Positions 6,283-11,746 of a stretch of DNA of 11,746 nt are shown here, in pieces. The position numbers and the translations under genes are program-made. Numbering within the stretch: the first letter of the stretch is position 1; every line of letters begins with the position of its first letter. The stretch is from contig CABUJR010000028.1 of assembly GCA_902492015.1 (NCBI GenBank), positions 1 to 11,746 of the forward strand, written 5' to 3'. The stretch comes from an uncultured Eubacteriales bacterium. Its GTDB lineage: Bacteria; Bacillota; Clostridia; TANB77; CAG-508. The notes beneath the pieces were generated by a model. It worked only from the letters and a program-made list of their open reading frames with translations. It ran no database searches and was not told the DNA's origin.

Positions 6283-7512
6283 TTACTTTTTTCTTCTTAT
6301 AATCCAACCATTTTCCACTTTAGCAGGAATTTTTAATATAACTTTTTGTTCCTGTTTTCCAGGATTAACTGTTGAAATTTCTTCAAAGCTTTCAGCATCC
6401 CATAAATTTTCTATTTTAAATTCTAATGGTTCTATTTTATTTGGAATAATAACCTCTAATGTATCACCAACAGATAATTTATTTCTTATTTCTATTAATA
6501 CTTTATCTTCCATTGTTTTTATCACTTTTCCACCAAATTCATAATCTGCATTATATTGGTGTCCAGCATAATCTTGAATATCTTTATTTTCTCTATCATT
6601 AAAATAAAAAGTTGTAAGACCTCTAGTTTTTGTTTTTTCTAATTCTTTTATATATTTTTCTGGATCAAATTCATTTGGTGCTTTTATATAATCATCTATA
6701 GCATTTCTGTATGCATTTACAACGGTTGCCACATAATATTCGGTTTTCAACCTTCCCTCTATCTTAAGACTATCTAATCCCATTTCGATAATTTCAGGAA
6801 TTTCTCTTATTAAGCATAAATCTTTTGATGAAAAAATATATGTTCCTTTTTCATCTGTTTCAACAGGCATTAAATTTCCTGGTTTGTTTTTTTCTTCAAC
6901 ATATACATTATATGCCCATCTACAACTTTGAGCACAATCTCCTAAATTTCCGTTTCTAGCAGCTAAAAATTCACTTAAAAAACATCTACCAGAATAAGCA
7001 AAACAAATTGCACCATGTACAAACATTTCTATGTCTAAATCTTTAGGTTTATTCTGCATTATTTTCTTTATTTGTTCTTTATTTAATTCTCTTCCTAAAA
7101 TAATTCTTTTAGCACCATTTCTTTTCCAGAAATTACATGTATGATAACTTACAGTATTTGCTTGTGTACTAATATGTATTTCGGTATTTGGAGCGTATTC
7201 TCTTACTATATCTACAACTCCCCCATCTGCTACAATAATAGCATCAACTCCCAATCTGTCAAGTTCTGCTGCTTGTTTTCTTATTTCTTCATAAGTCTCA
7301 TCCCATGCAAAAATATTTATTGCAACATGAACTCTTTTTCCTATGCTATGAGCATATTTTATTGTTCTTTCTAAATCATCATCTTGAACTTCTGATCTAG
7401 AACGTAAAGACAAAGATGGAGTACCACAATAAACAGCATCTGCACCATACATAAATGCAATTTTAGCTTTTTCAAAAGAACCTGCTGGAGCTAATAATTC
7501 TATTTTTTTCAT
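6283..7512 (-). CDS. trhP: Peptidase U32-family protein, probable tRNA 5-hydroxyuridine synthesis enzyme TrhP
   Basis: The protein is 409 aa and starts M-K-K-I-E-L-L-A-P-A-G-S, typical of the U32 family. Residues 162-180 fit the family signature E-x-F-x-x-G-A-x-C-x(4)-G-x-C-x-L-S. Cys170, Cys177, Cys193 and Cys197 are probable iron-sulfur ligands. A C-terminal beta-rich U32_C domain (about the last 80 residues) is present, as in E. coli YegQ and B. subtilis YrrO, known as TrhP proteins. These introduce the 5-hydroxyl of uridine 34 in tRNAs using prephenate; despite the name, protease activity is doubtful. The start is set at ATG 7512, since AGAGGA lies 9 bases before it. The ATG at 7530 in the same frame has no ribosome binding site, and the internal site overlaps the codons after it. 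It is transcribed alone, divergent from the alarmone synthetase. RlhA-type U32 enzymes, which act on 23S rRNA, are the main alternative. Confidence 0.88.
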   Translation of the reverse strand: MKKIELLAPAGSFEKAKIAFMYGADAVYCGTPSLSLRSRSEVQDDDLERTIKYAHSIGKRVHVAINIFAWDETYEEIRKQAAELDRLGVDAIIVADGGVVDIVREYAPNTEIHISTQANTVSYHTCNFWKRNGAKRIILGRELNKEQIKKIMQNKPKDLDIEMFVHGAICFAYSGRCFLSEFLAARNGNLGDCAQSCRWAYNVYVEEKNKPGNLMPVETDEKGTYIFSSKDLCLIREIPEIIEMGLDSLKIEGRLKTEYYVATVVNAYRNAIDDYIKAPNEFDPEKYIKELEKTKTRGLTTFYFNDRENKDIQDYAGHQYNADYEFGGKVIKTMEDKVLIEIRNKLSVGDTLEVIIPNKIEPLEFKIENLWDAESFEEISTVNPGKQEQKVILKIPAKVENGWIIRRKK

Positions 7513-7622
7513 TTTATTAAATCCTCTCATTTTTTAATTGTAATTTTTTTGTGTTTTTTCTGTGTTTTGCCTTCTAATATTGTAAATAATCAATTATAAT
7601 ATCTATGAAAAATCACTATATT

Positions 7623-7651
7623 ATTATATCATGCAATTTATTTATCTTCAA
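7623..7651 (-). promoter_or_regulatory. Promoter of the U32/trhP gene
   Basis: TTGAAG, 17 bases, then a perfect TATAAT on the minus strand. It gives a leader of about 100 bases with no recognisable riboswitch. Confidence 0.65.
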
Positions 7652-7706
7652 TACGATTTTTGTCGATAATTGTTGATTTTTCAAATATTGAAATGGCTTG
7701 AAATGA

Positions 7707-7735
7707 TTGATTCTTAAGGCAATTTATGATATAAT
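7707..7735 (+). promoter_or_regulatory. Promoter of the RelA/SpoT-like gene
   Basis: TTGATT, 17 bases, then a perfect TATAAT. Transcription would begin near 7742, giving a leader of about 57 bases. It is divergent from the trhP promoter; the two -35 boxes are about 55 bases apart, so one regulator could affect both. Confidence 0.75.
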
Positions 7736-7798
7736 AAAAAAGTATATGATGTATTTTTAAATACAAATTCAATGATATATTCTAAAAAGCGAGGATTT

Positions 7799-9391
7799 AT
7801 GAAAAAAAATAATACAAAGTCTATATCCGGGTCTACTTATGATTGGGAAGTAAAAGATATAGACTTACAATTAAACCATTACATAGGAAATTCAACTGAT
7901 GTTATTAAAAAAATAAAATCAGATATTGAAAAATATTTAAAAAATAACAATGTTTCTAATAAAACTCGAGAAATTTATTCAGCAGTTTATTGTGCTTTAG
8001 ATTATTATAAAGAAAGTTCTCATCAACCATCTGCAGAATTTTATAGTACATCTACTTTGGCTAATTTTTTAAAAACACTTAATGCAGATTATAATAATCT
8101 TTCAAGTACATTCAAATCAGATGATCCAAACGACTTACCTGTTATTGATATATCTGCTAGAATTAAATCTCCAGCAAGCTTTGTAAAAAAAGTAAGAGAA
8201 AAAATAAATGAGTATATAGTAGAAGAAAGAGATTTATCCTATTTTAATGAAAGCTTAAGAGATTTAATGGGAGCTAGAGTGATTATAACTCCCCCTTCAT
8301 CAATTCAAAAGCAAGGTCTTCAAGCTGAAAGTGATTATTTATATCAAGTAGTCTATTCTTTTATGGAAAATCGAGGAATTAATAGAAAATCAGTTGCGCG
8401 ACCAGGAGATTTTAAATTTTTATCAGTAAATACTAGGTACAATCCTAATAAATTAAGTGAAATTAGATCTAGACCAGCGAACGATGGGTTTGATACATCA
8501 ATAAAAAATGGAAAAGTTGAACTTTTTATTCCTGAAAAAAGAATACCTGAATTTGATGAACCAAATGTAGATTCAGTAGCTAAAGATTACAATATGTGGC
8601 CAAAATTTAGTGGATATCAAAGCATTCATATATGTGTAATTCCTAATTATTCAGATTCAGTAAAACCTGCCAAATTACCACCTTGTATATTACCACCAAA
8701 AGTAAATAATTTTTATATTGAATACCAATTTAGAACCGCTAAACAACATGATTTTGCGGAACATGGTGTTGCATCTCATAAAAGATACAAGACTATAGAT
8801 GATAAAGAGCGATATCATAGACTTAGAATTCCTCTTTACATCACTTATGATGAAAAAAATGAAAACTTTAGACTATTAAATTTTGCGGAATCTTATGAAT
8901 TAACTCATGGTCATACATTTAAAGACATGTTTAACATTAGCTTTAATGACTTTATTGATAGATTTACAACTCAAGAACAAAATGAAGTTTTAGCAGGATT
9001 AAAAAGAGTTGAATATGATAGCGAAAATATGCCATATTTAGTTGAGAACGAAAAAGAAATTTGTGCCCCTTCTGAAGAATTAAGTAAAATAATAAAAATA
9101 AAACCTGAAAAAAAAGGTGAAATCACAAATATATTTGAAGCTCTTGGTGCTATAGATAGCACTATTGCAGTAAGTTCAGACCCAGATACATCAGATCTTC
9201 AAGTTTCAAAAATAAAGCCAAAATTCGGCGTATATCCTGTACAAACATCTGAAGAAAGACAACAAGAATCAACTAGAGATGAGTCTAATACTTCTCAAGT
9301 TGATCAAATTGACAGCGAAAATCGAGAATGTTCTAGTGATAGATCTGTTACAGATCCACATAGTGATGATTCTGATGGACCAGAAATTTAA
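7799..9391 (+). CDS. RelA/SpoT-domain alarmone synthetase without hydrolase domain, 530 aa
   Basis: The middle of the protein is a RelA/SpoT nucleotidyltransferase domain. R-I-K-S-P-A-S-F (121-128) matches the substrate-binding start, D-L-M-G-A-R-V (155-161) the metal-binding strand, and G-Y-Q-S-I-H (272-277) is conserved. E-Y-Q-F-R-T (308-313) holds the catalytic Glu308, and Q-H-D-F-A-E-H-G-V-A-S-H-K-R-Y-K (316-331) is the family end motif. It should transfer pyrophosphate from ATP to a guanosine nucleotide, making (p)ppGpp-type alarmones. Unlike long RelA/SpoT proteins it has no N-terminal HD hydrolase and no TGS or ACT domain. Unlike small synthetases it has a roughly 110-residue helical N-terminus, a long insertion at about 165-265, and a Ser/Asp/Glu-rich, probably disordered tail from about 455 to 530. 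ATG 7799 is preferred: GAGG precedes it by only 4 bases, whereas ATG 7772 has no site. No adjacent antitoxin gene is seen, although some single-domain synthetases act as toxins. Confidence 0.82.
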   Translation: MKKNNTKSISGSTYDWEVKDIDLQLNHYIGNSTDVIKKIKSDIEKYLKNNNVSNKTREIYSAVYCALDYYKESSHQPSAEFYSTSTLANFLKTLNADYNNLSSTFKSDDPNDLPVIDISARIKSPASFVKKVREKINEYIVEERDLSYFNESLRDLMGARVIITPPSSIQKQGLQAESDYLYQVVYSFMENRGINRKSVARPGDFKFLSVNTRYNPNKLSEIRSRPANDGFDTSIKNGKVELFIPEKRIPEFDEPNVDSVAKDYNMWPKFSGYQSIHICVIPNYSDSVKPAKLPPCILPPKVNNFYIEYQFRTAKQHDFAEHGVASHKRYKTIDDKERYHRLRIPLYITYDEKNENFRLLNFAESYELTHGHTFKDMFNISFNDFIDRFTTQEQNEVLAGLKRVEYDSENMPYLVENEKEICAPSEELSKIIKIKPEKKGEITNIFEALGAIDSTIAVSSDPDTSDLQVSKIKPKFGVYPVQTSEERQQESTRDESNTSQVDQIDSENRECSSDRSVTDPHSDDSDGPEI

Positions 9392-9412
9392 TAATAATAA
9401 ATATAACTTTTA

Positions 9413-9477
9413 GCGTATAACTGTTAAAATCAAATATCTAGAAAATAACACTAGATATTTGATTTTAATTTATACGC
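9413..9477. terminator. Very long hairpin after the alarmone synthetase gene
   Basis: An inner perfect 18-bp stem (9424-9441 with 9451-9468) and an outer 8-bp stem (GCGTATAA at 9413-9420 with TTATACGC at 9470-9477) are separated only by a CTG/T mismatch, closing a 9-base loop. It begins 22 bases after the stop codon and probably ends or stabilises this transcript. The T-tract that follows is weak (ATTTTAATT), so its action as a rho-independent terminator is not certain. The rest of the gap up to 9634 is T-rich and shows nothing interpretable. Confidence 0.6.
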
Positions 9478-9634
9478 ATTTTAATTATCTTTGTTATTCA
9501 ATATTTTTATTCAATGTTTTTTATTTAAACTCATCTATTTTATTTCAATCTGTTTTATTATATTTGCTCTTTGCAATTTATTCAATTCCATTTTTTAATT
9601 CCTTTTTTCAAATTTAATTTATTTATTATGAGCT

Positions 9635-9967
9635 TCAATTTATCTGATTTCTTAAATAATCTCTTCCTTCATATTTTGAAAGAACTTTCATGTTAATATT
9701 TTCCTTTTCAAGTTCCTTCAAAATTTTTAAAGTATCATCTTCTGAATCTAAGTCAATAATGACTAAATTATTATAAAAATTTCTTCCTAAAGAAATTTCT
9801 CTTATATAATTTTCTATTCCATCTTCAACATTTTTTACTGTCATTATTAATTTTATATTTTCTTCAATTTTTTTATATGTAGTATTTCTAGTTATCTCTT
9901 GAATCATAACTAAAAGTCCATAAATGGCAAAACACCATATAATACCATATATACAAGCCTCTAACAT
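9635..9967 (-). CDS. Small membrane-anchored hypothetical protein, 110 aa
   Basis: The protein opens with one hydrophobic segment (M-L-E-A-C-I-Y-G-I-I-W-C-F-A-I-Y-G-L-L-V, then M-I-Q-E), so it is likely held in the membrane by its N-terminus. A soluble domain of about 80 residues follows. N-L-V-I-I-D-L-D-S-E-D-D-T-L-K-I-L-K-E-L recalls the beta-alpha start of glycosyltransferase-like folds, but it is too short to be such an enzyme and I do not assign a function. The start at 9967 is chosen because AAAGGAG lies 7 bases upstream; the ATG at 9988 in the same frame overlaps that site. It lies downstream of the rpoA-rplQ operon on the same strand, behind that operon's terminator, so it is probably transcribed separately. 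No clear promoter was found. Confidence 0.7.
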   Translation of the reverse strand: MLEACIYGIIWCFAIYGLLVMIQEITRNTTYKKIEENIKLIMTVKNVEDGIENYIREISLGRNFYNNLVIIDLDSEDDTLKILKELEKENINMKVLSKYEGRDYLRNQIN

Positions 9968-10130
9968 ACTTTTTCTCCTTTCACACAAATCTAATATATC
10001 TTATGTATATCTCATTATTTATGTGAAGTATTTTTATAATTCGAAAAAAACAAAATAGAAAAACTCAAAGAACTTTCTTTGTAAAGAACAAAAGTGGAGA
10101 TTATGATAATTTCAAAAGACTAAATTTTAT

Positions 10131-10245
10131 GCAAATGTCCACGTCTTTGTTCGCCCTACCAAGTTTTTTGAAAAAAACTTATGTGCAATATTGAGCGTAA
10201 GCCTTTATTTAGTAGGAAAGTGCTCTGCACTTCCTACTAAATAAA
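10131..10245. repeat. Palindrome-rich, repeat-like intergenic segment
   Basis: The 337-base gap between the small membrane protein and rplQ holds no gene. It contains, left to right, a locally G/C-richer stretch around 10137-10157 (GTCCACGTCTTTGTTCGCCC), a 9-bp palindrome at 10161-10180 (AAGTTTTTT with its complement), and a strong hairpin at 10204-10245. That hairpin pairs TTTATTTAGTAGGAAAGTGC with its near-perfect complement (18-19 bp, one bulged A, loop TCT). No T-tract follows the hairpin in either direction. Composition and symmetry differ from neighbouring DNA and look like a dispersed intergenic repeat or a structured RNA. Nothing interpretable is seen at 9968-10130. Confidence 0.45.
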
Positions 10246-10278
10246 AAAAGAACTTCAAAAGTTTTACTTTCAAAGTTC
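10243..10278 (-). terminator. Terminator of the rpoA-rplQ operon
   Basis: On the minus strand GAACTT-TG-AAAGT pairs with ACTTT-TG-AAGTTC, interrupted by a two-base mismatch, and is followed directly by seven T. It lies 27 bases past the rplQ stop codon. Confidence 0.8.
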
Positions 10279-10304
10279 ATTTTTAAAACTAACTATAATT
10301 TCAA

Positions 10305-10814
10305 TTATACTAACATTAAAATTGCTGTATCAGCATTGTCACCTTTTCTAGGTTCCATTTTTAATATTCTTGTATATCCACCAACTCTTCCTTCATATTT
10401 TGGTGCTAATTCATTAAATAACTTATTCATTAAGTCAACACCTTCAACTTTGTTAACTTTTTTCATTATTTTTCTTCTAGCATTTAATCTTGATGGCATA
10501 TCTTTTTGTCTTTTTTCCATCTTTTCTTCTTTAACAACTTTCAAATATTCTTTTCCATTTTTACTTGTTGCTTTTTCTGTAACTTTTTTACCATTATTAT
10601 CTAATTTTGCTTTAACAACTTTTACTTCTACTTCTTCAAAGTTTTTATATTCTTTTACAGCTAATGCTATAATACTATCTGCTAAAGCCTTAACTTCTTT
10701 AGCTCTTGCTTCTGTTGTAACGATTTTACCATTTAATAATAAATCTGTTGTTTGACATTTAAGCATTGCTAGTCTTTGATCAGTTGGTTTTCCAAGTTTT
10801 CTTGTTCCTGCCAC
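10305..10814 (-). CDS. rplQ: 50S ribosomal protein L17 with an internal insertion
   Basis: The protein begins M-A-G-T-R-K-L-G-K-P-T-D-Q-R and ends G-G-Y-T-R-I-L-K-M-E-P-R-K-G-D, both diagnostic for bacterial L17, a protein of the large subunit near the exit tunnel. GTG at 10814 is the start: GGTGG lies 8 bases upstream and the sequence then matches the family's usual M-A-x-R-K-L-G. A GTG at 10826 in the same frame lies inside that ribosome binding site. The length is 169 aa, whereas L17 is commonly about 115-130. The extra residues form a lysine/glutamate-rich block at about 52-108, between the first helix region and the conserved S-R-L-N-A-R-R. It follows rpoA by 24 bases and closes the operon. 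Confidence 0.95.
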   Translation of the reverse strand: MAGTRKLGKPTDQRLAMLKCQTTDLLLNGKIVTTEARAKEVKALADSIIALAVKEYKNFEEVEVKVVKAKLDNNGKKVTEKATSKNGKEYLKVVKEEKMEKRQKDMPSRLNARRKIMKKVNKVEGVDLMNKLFNELAPKYEGRVGGYTRILKMEPRKGDNADTAILMLV

Positions 10815-10838
10815 TTTGCTTTCCACCTTTCTTAAAAT

Positions 10839-11746
10839 TTATTCTTCTTCTGATGTAAAGTTTAAACCTAAAGCAATTAATTTGTTTGTAACTTCATCTA
10901 ATGATTTTTTACCAAGATTTCTAACTTTCATCATATCTTCTTGAGATTTGTTTGCTAAATCTTCAACTGTTGCAATTCCTGCTCTCTTTAAGCAATTATA
11001 TGATCTTACAGAAAGTTCTAATTCCTCTATAGGCATTTCTAAAACTTTCTCTTTCTTTGATTCTTCTTTTTCAACCATAACTTGAGTATTTTTAGCTGTT
11101 TCAGATAAATCTATAAATAATTCTAGATGTCCTGTCATAACTTTTGCAGCTAAACTCAAAGCTTCAAATGGTTTTAAGCTACCATCTGTCCAAACTTCAA
11201 TTGTTAATTTATCATAATCTACCATTTGACCAACTCTAGTATTTTCAACAGAATAATTTACTTTTTTTACTGGAGTAAATATTGAATCTATTGGTAATAC
11301 ATCTATTGGATTATTATCTTTCTTATTTTTCTCTGCAACATTATATCCTCTACCTCTATTAACTGTCATTTCCATGTGTAAATCACAGTTACTTGAAGTT
11401 GTTGCTATATGTAGCTCTGGATTTAATATTTCAACTGTTCCATCTGTTACAATATCTGCAGCAGTAATTTCTCCAGCGCCTTTAAAATCTATTCTTATTA
11501 TTTTTTCTTCATTATCAAAAACTTTAAGTCTTACACTTTTTAAATTAACAATTAACTCAGGAACGTCTTCTACAACACCTGGTACTGTAGAAAATTCATG
11601 TACTACGCCGTTTATTTTAACACTTGTTATAGCAGCTCCTGGTAATGATGATAATAAGATTCTTCTTAAAGAATTTCCTATTGTCATTCCATATCCACGC
11701 TCTAATGGTTCACATATGAATTTTGCATAATTCCTCTTATCGTCTG
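10839..11746 (-). CDS. rpoA: RNA polymerase subunit alpha, N-terminus beyond window edge
   Basis: The visible 301 residues cover most of RpoA, the subunit that nucleates polymerase assembly and contacts promoters and activators. The frame enters from the window edge at 11744 with N-Y-A-K-F-I-C-E-P-L-E-R-G-Y-G, followed by M-T-I-G-N-S-L-R-R-I-L-L-S-S-L-P-G, the family's dimerisation signature. The ATG at 11687 lies in the middle of that signature and is not the start. The C-terminal domain (last about 65 residues) has V-R-S-Y-N-C-L-K and N-L-G-K-K-S-L, matching the DNA- and activator-binding residues equivalent to E. coli R265, N268, K298 and S299. A K/E-rich linker (V-E-K-E-E-S-K-K-E-K) joins the domains. 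rplQ follows 24 bases later in the same operon; the start and upstream ribosomal genes lie outside the window. Confidence 0.97.
   Translation of the reverse strand, partial: DDKRNYAKFICEPLERGYGMTIGNSLRRILLSSLPGAAITSVKINGVVHEFSTVPGVVEDVPELIVNLKSVRLKVFDNEEKIIRIDFKGAGEITAADIVTDGTVEILNPELHIATTSSNCDLHMEMTVNRGRGYNVAEKNKKDNNPIDVLPIDSIFTPVKKVNYSVENTRVGQMVDYDKLTIEVWTDGSLKPFEALSLAAKVMTGHLELFIDLSETAKNTQVMVEKEESKKEKVLEMPIEELELSVRSYNCLKRAGIATVEDLANKSQEDMMKVRNLGKKSLDEVTNKLIALGLNFTSEEE

Noticed and set aside
7772..7798. ATG at 7772 as the start of the alarmone synthetase
   Set aside because: No ribosome binding site precedes it, while GAGG precedes the ATG at 7799, although the 4-base spacing is short. Some doubt remains.
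10336..10755. 139-codon plus-strand frame over rplQ
   Set aside because: It is antisense to a certain ribosomal protein gene. The same holds for other opposite-strand frames over the recombinase, dapA, dapB, trhP, the alarmone synthetase and rpoA.
1..11746. CRISPR arrays, tRNA or rRNA genes, and insertion sequences
   Set aside because: No regularly spaced repeats, no cloverleaf other than the tRNA-like part of tmRNA, and no transposase other than the serine recombinase were seen by eye.

Overview
The window is very AT-rich chromosomal DNA, most likely from an uncultured or gut-type member of the Bacillota (Clostridia-like). The reasons are strong purine-rich ribosome binding sites, sigma-A-type promoters with 17-base spacers, rho-independent terminators, a one-piece tmRNA with encoded CCA, and Firmicutes-type rpoA-rplQ, dapA/dapB and U32 genes. 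No gene gives a firm species-level placement.

Layout. Bases 1-2900 look like the end of an integrated element or its remnant, read leftward: a short hydrophobic peptide cut by the window edge, an 86-aa unknown protein, a large serine recombinase with one frame break, and a 93-aa unknown protein. This block abuts the 3' end of ssrA (tmRNA, 3000-3353, minus strand), which has its own promoter and terminator. Diverging from ssrA is a rightward lysine/diaminopimelate operon: dapA, an HD-domain phosphohydrolase, and dapB (also with one frame break), closed by a strong bidirectional terminator at 5844-5881. A leftward U32-family gene, probably the tRNA-hydroxylation enzyme TrhP, follows. It is divergent from a rightward 530-aa RelA/SpoT-type alarmone synthetase that has no hydrolase domain and a long acidic tail. 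A small membrane-anchored protein, a repeat-like intergenic stretch, and the leftward 3' end of a ribosomal operon (rpoA, partial, then rplQ) complete the window.

Most notable observation. The two frame breaks, in unrelated genes on opposite strands, are the same event: one extra C directly before a GGN glycine codon, so the codon met in the original frame is CGG. By eye, CGG occurs in frame nowhere else in the genes listed here. Both breaks are repaired exactly by a +1 shift that skips that C. This could be chance decay or assembly error twice over. It also fits a genome in which CGG is unassigned or hungry and acts as a +1 frameshift site. That idea can be tested directly across the rest of the genome.

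How the parts relate. The dap genes feed lysine and cell-wall diaminopimelate synthesis. TrhP, L17, RpoA and tmRNA belong to core translation and transcription. The RelA/SpoT-like protein would make (p)ppGpp-type signals. The left block is the accessory part.
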